A stretch of 20,149 nt of DNA. It comes from a virus. The position numbers were made by a program, and so were the translations under genes. Each line of letters begins with the position of its first letter. The first letter of the stretch is position 1. The notes beneath the pieces were generated by a model, which had not been told where the DNA came from, made no database searches, and saw only the letters and a program-made list of their open reading frames with translations. The DNA is taken from positions 1 through 20,149 of the IMG/VR virus record IMGVR_UViG_3300044225_002299; one strand, written 5' to 3'. This document shows, one piece after another, positions 1 through 8,949 of this stretch.

Positions 1-2747
1 CCTGATAATCTTTTAAATCCTGTGCCATAAACTCCTCTATCGATTGCATTATTTTTAACAAGACCTTTACCTTCTATAAATACATATGGAGTTACGTTAC
101 TACCTCTAATTACCTCGCCAGCAGCTGGTATATGTCTCATTTCTTTTAAACCTTGTTCTGCAATATTAGTTGTAGTTCTAATTATCTCTGCAGGAAATGA
201 CATGAAATTACCAATAGGTAGTATTCTTGCTGTCTTAACAGCAGATCCAACGTATGCATAGTTTGGAACAGTATTTTTAATAATATTAGCTGCCTCTTGT
301 TTTAATCCTTGAATAATTTCTGGTGTTAACTCAGTCCCTTGTTTTACAGCTGCTTGTTTTAATCTATCTAATTCAACAACATAGTTTGTAATCTTCCACG
401 TATCATCTTCTGCAACATATTTACCTTGAAAGAACTGACCTAGTTTTTTTAATTTAGACATAAAAGGTCTTAGTATTGCGTCAGTGGATACAACACCAGG
501 GTTGCCTGTTGCATCTTTTAAAAGATTTATAAGATCTCCTATCTGCACTTGCGAGTTTACAACACCAAGTTCTAATAATTCTCTGTACGCTGCTTGTGCT
601 TCTGCGCTACCTGGTCCAAGTTTTAATAATGCAGATGTATCCACACCTTCTCTAAATGCTCTAGCTAATAAACCAGGATTAGTTAATCCTTCAAATAATA
701 TACCATTAGCACCAGCAAATGCGCCTGCACTAAAGAAGTTACGTAAGTGTGTAGGTATAGATAAAACTGTTTTTGCTAATTGTGATACACCTTTTGGAAA
801 TAATAATAAATTTCTATAAAACCATGTCACTGCCTTTTCTGCTGGGTTTGCACCCTCTCTACCTCTAATAACAGATGTAAGACCTGCACCTATATCGTTT
901 GCATTTTTTATACCGTCAGCTATTTCTTTTGTTGTAAATTTACCAGACAATGGACTTACAATTGTATTACCACCAGGTAATTTTTGTATAATCTCATCCA
1001 TTTTAACTATTTCAATACCAGTGCTCGGTGAGTTGACAGCTTGTTTTGCTATATCTTCTGTATCCCAAAAAAAACCTCTACCGCCACCTTGTTGCACTTT
1101 TGTATTTTGTGCTGCAACGTCATCAAAATATGTGGCAGTTCTTGCAACAGCAGACAAGTTTGTCATCGCATTAAATATAGAATATCTAGGATCTTCTATT
1201 TCACCAAATAGTTGTCTAAATACTTTACTACCTCTACCAGGTATGCCCTCAAAAGTTTTAGTTTTAGACATAGCAGTGGCGTTTGTATACGTAACATCAG
1301 GTAGTCCACCTGCTTTCTTTTTAACTTGTACTTGATTAATAATATCATCAACTAAAAATTTTGCTTTTTCATAATACTCAGTACCCACTGGCACCATTTG
1401 TTTAGTTGATAAATCTTTTTCTAAATTTACAGGAGTTTTTCTTGTTGTGTCAGTCTGTGCAAGATATCTTCTAAATAAATTAATAGCTCTTGCGTATGCT
1501 TCATCTGTAGGTTTAAATTTTTGAAATAATTTAAATAAACCTTTTGGTTTTTGAAATATTCTATATGTGCCACCTAACCAACCTTCTATTCTTTCTTTCA
1601 TTATTTTTTGTAAATCTTTTGCACCTGCTGCAATTTTACCTTCTGTATTTCTATTTAATATATTAATTAAATTAGTAAATTCACCTCGTGCACTATTTAA
1701 ATTAGTTACAATATTTGTAATAGATTCTTCTGATATATCTTTTTGTTTTAATAATTTAATTAAATCATCAGATGCTTTTGGGTTAATTGGTTTTGTTAAA
1801 TCACCTTCAAATAATGCATCATTTAATTTTTTATAAAAATCTACTTGTTCTTTATTCGTGGTTGTATCAAAAAATTTACCTGTTCTAGGAAATATTTTGT
1901 CAACTTCTTTTGTTATGTTTTGTACAATTTCTCTTGCTCTAAAAGTATCTCTAGCTTTTAAACCTTGTTTTGCCATCTCTGATTCAAAAACTTCTTGTGG
2001 TAAATCACCCCTTGGTCTAAATGGTGAACCAATATATTTGTCTACCCATCTCTCAAATGCACTATCGCTGTACGCAATATCTTTTCCTCTTTTTGCAAGA
2101 GCTTTACCACCTGCTCCTACACCATAAACAAATGGTGTAATAAATATAGACTCAGTTCCAAACTTTAATCTGTTTAATAATCTTCTACCTGCTTCTTCTC
2201 TACCAACAGATTCTCTGTCATCTATCGCTGTTGGTCCATCAAAAAAATCACCAAATGTTCCTATGTCCTCAACATCTGCAACTAAAGTTTCTCCTGTTGC
2301 ACCCCCAAATACACCAGCAACAAATCTTTTAGCTTTATTAGGAACTCTTTCATTTAATGATTGAGCTTGTTTCATACCATCTTGGATAGATTTAGCTCTT
2401 GGATTAAGATAGTTCCCTGCTTTCTTTGCTTTGATAGCTTTATCTGCAAGTTTAGTTGCAGCTTTAAATCCTGCAGTTCCTGGTATACCTATTTGTGTAA
2501 AGGTTTCTACTAGTTTTCCTGCAACTCTATCTTGTGCTGTATCTTCAAATATATTTATATCATCAAAAAATTGTTCTACATCTGCCGCTGTATTACTATC
2601 TGCTCCAAGGTCAATTAGTTCTGCACCAAGAGATACAACTCCTTCTACAGTTTTAATTATACCTGATGCAAAACCTGCAGCAACAGATGAAAATATGCTA
2701 CTGTCGTTGTTTAATTCTGCTTCTGTTAATGGGACGTATTTTGCCAC
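1..2747 (-). CDS. Giant internal virion protein, GTG start, 3' end outside the window
   Basis: The minus-strand frame stays open for 915 codons from GTG at 2747 to the window edge. The start is set by a strong SD (AGGAG, 6 bases before GTG) formed partly by the preceding gene's stop; the next in-frame ATG would discard a well-formed N-terminus (AKYVPLTEAELNND). Residues 18-48 are hydrophobic and helical. The middle is a Lys/Glu/Asn-rich helical region. A semi-hydrophobic stretch lies near residues 650-690, and FMSFPAEIIRTTTN is near residue 850, a motif I associate with very large marine podovirus proteins. No lysozyme, transglycosylase or polymerase motif is visible in the part seen. A large ejected protein is the likely role. 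Confidence 0.8.
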   Translation of the reverse strand, partial: MAKYVPLTEAELNNDSSIFSSVAAGFASGIIKTVEGVVSLGAELIDLGADSNTAADVEQFFDDINIFEDTAQDRVAGKLVETFTQIGIPGTAGFKAATKLADKAIKAKKAGNYLNPRAKSIQDGMKQAQSLNERVPNKAKRFVAGVFGGATGETLVADVEDIGTFGDFFDGPTAIDDRESVGREEAGRRLLNRLKFGTESIFITPFVYGVGAGGKALAKRGKDIAYSDSAFERWVDKYIGSPFRPRGDLPQEVFESEMAKQGLKARDTFRAREIVQNITKEVDKIFPRTGKFFDTTTNKEQVDFYKKLNDALFEGDLTKPINPKASDDLIKLLKQKDISEESITNIVTNLNSARGEFTNLINILNRNTEGKIAAGAKDLQKIMKERIEGWLGGTYRIFQKPKGLFKLFQKFKPTDEAYARAINLFRRYLAQTDTTRKTPVNLEKDLSTKQMVPVGTEYYEKAKFLVDDIINQVQVKKKAGGLPDVTYTNATAMSKTKTFEGIPGRGSKVFRQLFGEIEDPRYSIFNAMTNLSAVARTATYFDDVAAQNTKVQQGGGRGFFWDTEDIAKQAVNSPSTGIEIVKMDEIIQKLPGGNTIVSPLSGKFTTKEIADGIKNANDIGAGLTSVIRGREGANPAEKAVTWFYRNLLLFPKGVSQLAKTVLSIPTHLRNFFSAGAFAGANGILFEGLTNPGLLARAFREGVDTSALLKLGPGSAEAQAAYRELLELGVVNSQVQIGDLINLLKDATGNPGVVSTDAILRPFMSKLKKLGQFFQGKYVAEDDTWKITNYVVELDRLKQAAVKQGTELTPEIIQGLKQEAANIIKNTVPNYAYVGSAVKTARILPIGNFMSFPAEIIRTTTNIAEQGLKEMRHIPAAGEVIRGSNVTPYVFIEGKGLVKNNAIDRGVYGTGFKRLS

Positions 2748-2758
2748 GGTCTACTCCT
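2747..2758 (-). promoter_or_regulatory. Strong SD specifying the GTG start of the giant gene
   Basis: On the mRNA, ATAGGAG is followed by TAGACC and GTG. The TAG inside the SD is the stop of the upstream gene. This gives near-ideal SD spacing for a rare GTG start and supports termination-reinitiation. Confidence 0.75.
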
Positions 2759-3620
2759 ATCCACCTTGATAAAAGTCGTCAGAAAACTCTTCTCCTAATC
2801 TTTTTATCGCTGGACCAACTATATTTGGTTTTGTTTTTTGACCAAACAATCCTGGTGTTCTATCAGGATCTGGCATAGCCTCACCAGTTGTATCTATATC
2901 TTCCGAGGAAGCCGGTACTAATATAAACTTACCAGTTTGATCTTTTACAAATCTCATGGGTTTACCTGTTGCAACATCATATACAACCTGACGTGCTAAT
3001 GTTGGATTTGCTTTTACAAATCTTTCAACATCTCTAGGTTTTTGTAATGTTGATGAATCAATTATATCTGTGGCAACAGATTCTTCTCCATAATTGTCTA
3101 CTAGATTAGGATATGTTGTAGTTGCAAAATCCACTTCTCTCTGTGCTTTTATTGTATTACCTTCGTATTTAGTATCTGCAATATCTTGTATTCTTTTAGT
3201 TGCATCTGTTGTATCCATACCAGCTATTTCTTTTTGTGTGGCTAATTTTTTCTCTAATTGTCCTTCTTCAAACTCTCTTTCTTCTGCTGCTAGTTCTCTT
3301 GCAAACGCTCTATCAGATGCTGTCTTCATGGATTCTACTTGGTTTGCTTGTAGTTGTTCAAGAGGTCCTCGTGCAGATGCTGCAATTGTAGAAAATAAAC
3401 CGCCTTGTGGTGGTCTTGATAATAAATCTAAACCAAAGCTAGTTAAAAATCCTGGTATTGTTCCAGGCATTAAGTTTGATGCAAATGAATTAGGTGTTCC
3501 GTTCGCATAACCTGTTCTACCACCATTAGCCATTTTTTGTGGTTGATCTAATCCTGATGTGATACCAGTTCCTGCAGAACCACCTATTCTAAACATTGGT
3601 CTTTTTAAAACTCTATTCAT
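2757..3620 (-). CDS. Internal virion protein of marine phage type
   Basis: A 287-residue protein. Residues 1-45 carry RPMFRIGGSAGTGITSGL and MANGGRTGYANG, motifs that recur in internal virion proteins of marine phages. A hydrophobic stretch (IPGFLTSFGLDLL) precedes a strongly charged helix at residues 95-135 (ARELAAEEREFEEGQLEKKL), probably a coiled coil. The C-terminal half is mixed and ends FSDDFYQGG. Gene order (after the Gln/Ala-rich protein and before the giant protein) suggests part of the ejected core. AGAGG is 4 bases before the ATG, which overlaps the preceding stop by one base. Its own stop codon lies within the next gene's SD (ATAGGAG). Function is inferred from context. Confidence 0.77.
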   Translation of the reverse strand: MNRVLKRPMFRIGGSAGTGITSGLDQPQKMANGGRTGYANGTPNSFASNLMPGTIPGFLTSFGLDLLSRPPQGGLFSTIAASARGPLEQLQANQVESMKTASDRAFARELAAEEREFEEGQLEKKLATQKEIAGMDTTDATKRIQDIADTKYEGNTIKAQREVDFATTTYPNLVDNYGEESVATDIIDSSTLQKPRDVERFVKANPTLARQVVYDVATGKPMRFVKDQTGKFILVPASSEDIDTTGEAMPDPDRTPGLFGQKTKPNIVGPAIKRLGEEFSDDFYQGG

Positions 3621-4648
3621 TATCCTCTACTAAATCCAGGCACTCCTTTAAATGCCGCTGTTCCTTTTCCTAATGCGCCATAAATACCAGCTAAAGTTGT
3701 ACCTACACCTAGCGCTGTTTGTAATGGTGTTGGGTTAGGTATGTTTGTTGTTTGTGTTCCTTGTCCAGCTACACCTCCCATTAGTCCTGTTACTTGACTA
3801 GCAAATCTATCTAATTGTTCTTGTGGTTGGAATGTTGCCTGTCTTGCTGCTTCTCTTTGTGCATCAAGTTGAGCTTGTGCCTGCGCTTGGTTCAGTGCGC
3901 CCAACTGACCTAAACGTGTTATATCTGTTCCTGCTAGTGCTTGTTGTTGTCCACCTAAACCTGATTGAAATGCCCCTAATCCTTGTTGAGCTTGGGCTAT
4001 GTTAAATCTATTTGCAATGTCTTGCTGTCTAGCTTGCATCGCTTGTCCAAATCCTTGTTGCAAGAGTCCTGCTTGTAGTAAAGCTCTTTCTCTCGCTGCC
4101 CCTGTGCCAAACTCAGCGAGTTGCACTCCCGCTCGACCCGCGCCGAGCACACCCAAAGCTGCTTGTTGATCTCGTATTTGCTGTTCTTGTATAGCTCTAT
4201 TACGATCAAATTCTGATAATGTCGCATCAATTACTTGTGCTTGATAAGGGGACATAAAATCATCAATTTGTTGTGTTGTTGGGGCTCCTGTAGGAATACC
4301 ACCTACTGTAGTCGCTGCTGCTGTTCCTGCTTGTTGAGCTGCTGTTAAGAAGGGTTGAAAAGATCCAACACCTGCTTGTGCTAAAGCTTGTGCTTGTTGT
4401 TGTAAAGGATCTCTTGCTGCTACTTGTGGTGCAAGTCCTGCTAAACTTTCTTCTCTTATACTAAATTGTCTTGCTGCATCTTGCCTTGCTTTAAATTGTT
4501 CGTCAGTCTCTCCGGCTTGTTGTGATATACCTGTAATACCTGTTGATATAACAGGTACAGCTGTTTGTGCCGTGATCTGTGTTGCAAGATCTTTACCTAT
4601 ATCTTGTATAAACTGTGGTGGTAAATTTTGTACTTGTTGAACAGCCAT
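3620..4648 (-). CDS. Gln/Ala-rich internal virion protein (ejection-protein-like)
   Basis: A 342-residue protein extremely rich in Gln, Ala and Gly and almost without Cys or Trp. Long helical stretches, for example DPLQQQAQALAQAGVGS and NQAQAQAQLDAQREAARQ, alternate with Gly-rich turns. FMSPYQAQVIDATLSEFDR (around residues 130-148) is a motif seen in many marine phage internal proteins. The C-terminus (GVGTTLAGIYGALGKGTAAF) is a short hydrophobic segment. Composition and position beside other internal protein genes fit a core or ejection protein like P22 gp7/gp20 in role, not demonstrable homologues. AGAGGAAG precedes the ATG, which overlaps the preceding stop by one base. Residues 168-195 are coded by unusually GC-rich DNA. 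Confidence 0.78.
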   Translation of the reverse strand: MAVQQVQNLPPQFIQDIGKDLATQITAQTAVPVISTGITGISQQAGETDEQFKARQDAARQFSIREESLAGLAPQVAARDPLQQQAQALAQAGVGSFQPFLTAAQQAGTAAATTVGGIPTGAPTTQQIDDFMSPYQAQVIDATLSEFDRNRAIQEQQIRDQQAALGVLGAGRAGVQLAEFGTGAARERALLQAGLLQQGFGQAMQARQQDIANRFNIAQAQQGLGAFQSGLGGQQQALAGTDITRLGQLGALNQAQAQAQLDAQREAARQATFQPQEQLDRFASQVTGLMGGVAGQGTQTTNIPNPTPLQTALGVGTTLAGIYGALGKGTAAFKGVPGFSRG

Positions 4649-6045
4649 TATAATACTTCCTCTAATCTTTGTGATGTTTGAAACATTTTACGTGCGCCTT
4701 CTAAGCCTTGCGATTCCTCTGATACTTCACCCCCGGCTTCGAGGTTTTTCATCATGTTATACATAACTTCTGCTCCTTTGTCCACACTTCCATCTCCTGC
4801 ATTTCTAACCGCATCCGCTGTAAATACAAACTCATTCTTAGATAATCTTGCAGGTACATCATCTGCCTTCTCCATTCTACCTATATCTACAAAACCACCT
4901 GTTTCTCTATAATCCTTTTCTTTACCATCCATATCTATTAATGGCATTACTTTTTTAGCTACTGGTTCTTTAGCATCCTCTGTATCACCACCTTCAGCCA
5001 TTAATCTATACGCTTGGCCTTGAAATCTACGTGGGTCAGCTCTAATAGCTGCTATATCTAAACCCTCTCCAAGATAAGGACTTGTTGGTTCTTTTTCTTC
5101 CTCCTCATCTTCAACACCTATTCCTAATAATGGTAGCGCTGATATTGCTCCTATACCTAACATAGCTTTTCCTGTTAAACCTCCAAAAATACCTTTTGAG
5201 GCAGCTCCTCTAGTTGTTAAACCTAATTCTGCAGGTCCTCTAAAAAACCCTGTTCCTCCTACACCAGCTGCAGCTTTTGCTTTACTTGCTCCAGTAAAAA
5301 ATCCTGCTCCCGGTAAATTACCAAAACTAAAACCACCTCTACCTGCTGCAGTAAATGGATTTCCTCCACCACCTAAATAATATATCCCAGCCGCTGCTAT
5401 CGCTGCTTTACCTATATCTGACTTTGCAACTTTTTTGATAGCTCGTGTTGCTTTCTTTACAATACTACCTAATCCATATGCTTGTCTTGGTTCGTCGTCC
5501 ATGACTGCTCCACCATCTGCCATAAGTCTGTATGCCATTCTATTTAAATCTACAGGTGGTGTAGAAGTTACAGGTGCTCCTGTGTCTCCACTCATAGCTC
5601 TGTTGTATTCTTCTTCGCTACTGTAACCAAGTTGCATCCATAATGGCATATCTCTACCACCTTCATCTCCTCTTTTTGGATTTTTAAAAGCTGCTCGTGG
5701 TCCAGAAAATAAATCAGTAACATTAAATTTACCTGCACCAGTTAAACCAAATGTTGGTCTATCAATTAATTTTTCTATAGTTCTAATTCTCTCTAATCGA
5801 TTTTGTTCATCGGTTGATTTATCAACTGGGCCTGCGGGTCCTCTAGTTGATATACCTAATTCTTGAGGCCCAGTTGGACCAAAACCTCCAGTTCCAGTGC
5901 TACTAGGTCCTGGTCCAGTTCTACCTTGAGCCTCTTGAGCTTCTGCACTTCGGTATCCTTGTCTAGTGCCACCGAAACCTGGTTTAACTAGCATACCGCC
6001 GTCTTGTAACATCTGTTTTGCTTGTTGTGATCTTGTTATGGCCAT
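4648..6045 (-). CDS. Probable internal (ejected) virion protein with cationic and hydrophobic helices
   Basis: A 465-residue protein. Two arms share a layout: ELGISTRG (62-69) then AYRLMADGG (171-179), and ELGLTTRG (273-280) then AYRLMAEGG (345-353), an apparent internal duplication. A cationic amphipathic helix (194-209, SIVKKATRAIKKVAKS) runs into a hydrophobic segment (211-224). A second Gly/Ala/Leu-rich hydrophobic stretch covers 284-310 and is followed by an acidic run (VEDEEEEKE). The C-terminal part (GGFVDIGRMEKADDVPARLS, then NEFVFTADAVRNAGDGS) is frequent in marine phages and of unknown role. Cationic-plus-hydrophobic segments suit a protein that crosses the host membrane during DNA ejection; this is inferred. 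It has a GATAG-like weak SD. Its stop shares a base with the next ATG. Confidence 0.78.
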   Translation of the reverse strand: MAITRSQQAKQMLQDGGMLVKPGFGGTRQGYRSAEAQEAQGRTGPGPSSTGTGGFGPTGPQELGISTRGPAGPVDKSTDEQNRLERIRTIEKLIDRPTFGLTGAGKFNVTDLFSGPRAAFKNPKRGDEGGRDMPLWMQLGYSSEEEYNRAMSGDTGAPVTSTPPVDLNRMAYRLMADGGAVMDDEPRQAYGLGSIVKKATRAIKKVAKSDIGKAAIAAAGIYYLGGGGNPFTAAGRGGFSFGNLPGAGFFTGASKAKAAAGVGGTGFFRGPAELGLTTRGAASKGIFGGLTGKAMLGIGAISALPLLGIGVEDEEEEKEPTSPYLGEGLDIAAIRADPRRFQGQAYRLMAEGGDTEDAKEPVAKKVMPLIDMDGKEKDYRETGGFVDIGRMEKADDVPARLSKNEFVFTADAVRNAGDGSVDKGAEVMYNMMKNLEAGGEVSEESQGLEGARKMFQTSQRLEEVL

Positions 6046-6054
6046 TTGTCTATC

Positions 6055-6225
6055 TTATTTTGTTTTTCCTAATAAATCAAGGCTAGGCATGACTACAGTT
6101 ACATCTCTTCTAATATCTTCCGGAGATATATTTTTAGCCTTCCACTCGTCATCACTCATATATTGTTCACCTGTTTTTTTATTTGTTATTTTTTCTATTA
6201 TCTTTTGTGGTTTTAATTCTTGCAT
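6055..6225 (-). CDS. Small conserved marine-phage protein of unknown function
   Basis: A 56-residue, highly charged protein from ATG at 6225 to TAA at 6055-6057. Key segments are KIIEKITNKKTGEQYMSDDEW, PEDIRRDVTVVMP and the ending LDLLGKTK. I recognise this KTGE-EW-DIRRDV-MP-LDL pattern as recurring in marine phage genomes upstream of internal virion protein genes. Function is not known to me. An AGAGG SD stands 7 bases before the ATG, and the ATG overlaps the preceding stop by one base. The next gene starts 9 bases after its stop. Confidence 0.75.
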   Translation of the reverse strand: MQELKPQKIIEKITNKKTGEQYMSDDEWKAKNISPEDIRRDVTVVMPSLDLLGKTK

Positions 6226-6563
6226 TATGTGACCTCTCTTGGCTGTATTTCTAATATTGAAGCTATGACGTGCAGCTCATTCGCGTCACTAGCTTGTACT
6301 TTTAAAGCTTCACTCTCTTCAACTACGAGAGGGTGAGTTAAGAGTTCTGTTGTTGTATTGGTTGCTATGGTCTTTGATTTAAATAAAGTAAATATATTGG
6401 TAGATGCATCCACTAAAGTAACATCTATATTGCAACCAGATCCTGCATCATTACAAACTAATAAAGACTTAACCACAGATGTTTTTGCTGTAGGCACCGT
6501 GTACAGTGTTGTAAGATCAGTTGTAGTTAAATCTACTTTTTTATTAATAAAATTATTAGCCAT
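6225..6563 (-). CDS. Small beta-rich structural protein
   Basis: A 112-residue protein. The sequence ANNFINKKVDLTTTDLTTLYTVPT and the later SVVKSLLVCNDAG and LEIQPREVT read as a beta-sandwich of the kind common in small phage structural proteins that decorate or cap other components. I have seen similar ones in marine phages beside tail or head genes, without a proven function. The start overlaps the preceding stop by one base and lacks an SD. The stop overlaps the following ATG by one base, so it is locked into the translationally coupled string from nozzle to internal proteins. Confidence 0.75.
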   Translation of the reverse strand: MANNFINKKVDLTTTDLTTLYTVPTAKTSVVKSLLVCNDAGSGCNIDVTLVDASTNIFTLFKSKTIATNTTTELLTHPLVVEESEALKVQASDANELHVIASILEIQPREVT

Positions 6564-6727
6564 TAATTTAAAAAGAAGTTAAATGCTTCTAATTCCTCTT
6601 TTAGTTCTTGTTGAAAGGTAGTATTTAATTTTTGAATTACACCATCTAAGTCTCTAGTTTGAGCTTCTGCTACAGTATAATCATATTCCACACTAGGTCT
6701 TGTTAATACTTGTACTATTTTTGCCAT
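6563..6727 (-). CDS. Small conserved-context protein between nozzle and internal protein genes
   Basis: A 54-residue protein, MAKIVQVLTRPSVEYDYTV through EAFNFFLN. It is supported by one-base TAATG overlaps at both ends and by a GAAGAAG stretch before its ATG, which would be hard to explain by chance. The C-terminal half (residues 20-48, TRDLDGVIQKLNTTFQQEL) should form an amphipathic, acidic helix, perhaps a coiled coil. Family and function are unknown. Position suggests a minor virion or assembly factor. Confidence 0.7.
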   Translation of the reverse strand: MAKIVQVLTRPSVEYDYTVAEAQTRDLDGVIQKLNTTFQQELKEELEAFNFFLN

Positions 6728-8934
6728 TATCTTCTTCCGTCTGGTTGTATATCTAATCTAAATGTTCCTAACTTCCAGGTTTGACTAGCTCCTGTATTTG
6801 CAACTTTTAATGATACTGCTCTAGCTCTTGCACGTGTATCTACTTTTTGTGTAGATGACGTTACAGTAAAAGGGCCTAAAGCAGAACTAGCTTTTGTGTC
6901 ATTAGGAAAATTTCTTAATTCTAAAGTAACCTGTGCATTTCCTGTTTGAGATATAAAGTCAGGAATAAATCTTCTAATTTTCATTAAAAACTCTCCATCA
7001 CCTCTAAGATCAGCTGTTCCTGTTGTAGCTCCTCTAGCTATTCTTTGAGTAATATCAAAATCACCAGAGGATATATTTGAAGTTATGGCGGTTATAGTTC
7101 CATTTCTATTTTGGTCTGTCCCTGTTTCGTGTTCATAGTATGATGTTCTACCCTCAGTGTTTCCTACAACATCAAAAGATGTATCTGTCCCTGCATCATA
7201 TTCTAAAGCATGTGGTCTTGGAAAGACGGCTGAGTCTTGCCACATAGTTCTTGAAAGAGATCCTATAGTCCATACAGGTCTTTTTGGTGACGAGTCAAAA
7301 TAATTATATGCAACCATTCTATTAACAACAGTGGATGTAGCTTGTGGATAAAACCACATAACTTCACCAAACAAATTATTTAATCCTGCTGAAATCATTT
7401 GATTACCTGATTCCATATTTATGTCATCAAACACAAAGTCTTCAACTAAACATGGTAGTGATTCTAATTTACCTGCATATCTAAAGAAGCCATTCTCTGA
7501 CATCCAATACGCAGCACCATCAACTTCTACACATGCATTTTGACCTGCTAATCCACAGTTAGTTCCTACTTGTGAAAAGGCAAATGTAAAAGGTGATCCA
7601 ACAAAACGTTGTGTAAATAATGCTGTATCAGTCCAAACATATATTGCATCTCTACCTCTAATAGCTCCTCTGATCTGTGATCCATCAGCTAGTCTTTGTG
7701 TACCGGCTGTATTGGTTGCTGTAGGTGTATATGTATTTATATCTTCTTGATCTGAGAATCTAATAAACATATCGTCTTGAGTTGCTTTACTACCAATTGT
7801 TGTTTCTGTTCCATAAAATACTAAGTGACGATCTGGTGTAGATACCACCATGTGTCTTGATGCTGTAGGTGCTCCGGATATAATTGTACATCTTGTTTCT
7901 GTTGCGTTTGATAAAGAAGAGTCCCACTCAAATACCTCACCATCGTGTATTAAACAAATTGCTTTATCACCAAAATTATCTAGTGACCACATACCTGGTT
8001 CTAATACTAAGTCACCTGACGCTGCCTCACCCCAAGCAACATAGTCTGTGCTATTTTTAACTGAGGCACCATCACTATGTGAAGATCGCGTTGAGTTTCT
8101 AACAGCTCTAGTAATACCTGTTAATGTAGTGCCACCTGTAATACCCGTGTAAGATATCTCTTCATTTCCCACTTGAATAAAATTAGTGCCAGAGCTTGGA
8201 AACTGTGTAGCGTCTGCTAAGACGATGGATGTTCCAGACCCACCTGTGCCTGCAGTATCATCTGATAATGCTCCATTTAAAGTTGTTGTTACCGGGTTTG
8301 AAGCTTCTCCACCCCAAGATCCAAGACCCCAACCAAAACCTTTTTCTTGAACTGCAGATCCAACAGGAAAATAATGCCTTACTCTAATACCACCAGATGT
8401 TGTTGCACCAGATCCTGTTTCATTTGATGGCATTGTAATTGTTATCGTTTCTGTTGTTGGAACAGAGGTCACCATAAATTTTTTATCATCAAAGTCTGAT
8501 GCTGAAAAATTAGATCCTGTAATTGTCGTAAAATTATCTAATAAGATAATATCTTGTGGATTAATACCATGACCTGTTGAGAAAGTTATTGTAACAGTTG
8601 GTGATCCGTTGGTCGTGGTAAACGCACTAGTAAGCGTTGTTGTAGATTTGATAGGATGTATGTCATAGAATACACCTCCAGAAAAAGCATACAAAATTCT
8701 GTTCGTGCCAATAATAGCGTATCTTCTACCTAAACTGTTAACAAAATGATGAAGACCCCGTCCAGCTCCCGTAAGTTCATTTTCATTTACAGTGCCTAAT
8801 TGATTCCATCCCCCTATTTTTTCAGGAGATCCATATCTAAATCTAACATTATCGCAGTCAACCCACTGTCCTTCTGCTGTGGTTTCTGAGATTTGTTTAT
8901 TAATGCCCGGTTGAAATCCTATTTTTTGTAGCAT
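6727..8934 (-). CDS. Podovirus tail nozzle / hub (stabilisation) protein
   Basis: A 735-residue protein. The opening QPGINKQISETTAEGQWVDC and FRYGSPEKIGGW are typical of the large beta-propeller-like tail hub or nozzle proteins of short-tailed phages, related in role to P22 gp10 and the SU10 nozzle, which form the tail tube under the adaptor. Two inserted beta domains are visible: residues 104-182 (FTTTNGSPTVTITF, HG, TITITM, ATTSGG) and residues 215-298 (FIQVGNEEISYTGITGG then RAVRNSTRSSHSDGA). Residues 300-735 contain repeated beta blades (LVFYGTETTIGS, YWMSENGFFRY, MWFYPQATSTVVN). The gene follows the cassette after 15 bases and has no clear SD. Its TAA shares one base with the next ATG. 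Confidence 0.85.
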   Translation of the reverse strand: MLQKIGFQPGINKQISETTAEGQWVDCDNVRFRYGSPEKIGGWNQLGTVNENELTGAGRGLHHFVNSLGRRYAIIGTNRILYAFSGGVFYDIHPIKSTTTLTSAFTTTNGSPTVTITFSTGHGINPQDIILLDNFTTITGSNFSASDFDDKKFMVTSVPTTETITITMPSNETGSGATTSGGIRVRHYFPVGSAVQEKGFGWGLGSWGGEASNPVTTTLNGALSDDTAGTGGSGTSIVLADATQFPSSGTNFIQVGNEEISYTGITGGTTLTGITRAVRNSTRSSHSDGASVKNSTDYVAWGEAASGDLVLEPGMWSLDNFGDKAICLIHDGEVFEWDSSLSNATETRCTIISGAPTASRHMVVSTPDRHLVFYGTETTIGSKATQDDMFIRFSDQEDINTYTPTATNTAGTQRLADGSQIRGAIRGRDAIYVWTDTALFTQRFVGSPFTFAFSQVGTNCGLAGQNACVEVDGAAYWMSENGFFRYAGKLESLPCLVEDFVFDDINMESGNQMISAGLNNLFGEVMWFYPQATSTVVNRMVAYNYFDSSPKRPVWTIGSLSRTMWQDSAVFPRPHALEYDAGTDTSFDVVGNTEGRTSYYEHETGTDQNRNGTITAITSNISSGDFDITQRIARGATTGTADLRGDGEFLMKIRRFIPDFISQTGNAQVTLELRNFPNDTKASSALGPFTVTSSTQKVDTRARARAVSLKVANTGASQTWKLGTFRLDIQPDGRR

Positions 8935-8949
8935 ACCATTACAGTAAAA

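Noticed and set aside
3997-4230. 77-residue minus-strand frame inside the Gln/Ala-rich gene
   Set aside because: It is out of frame within a well-supported gene and has no start signal or recognisable motif.
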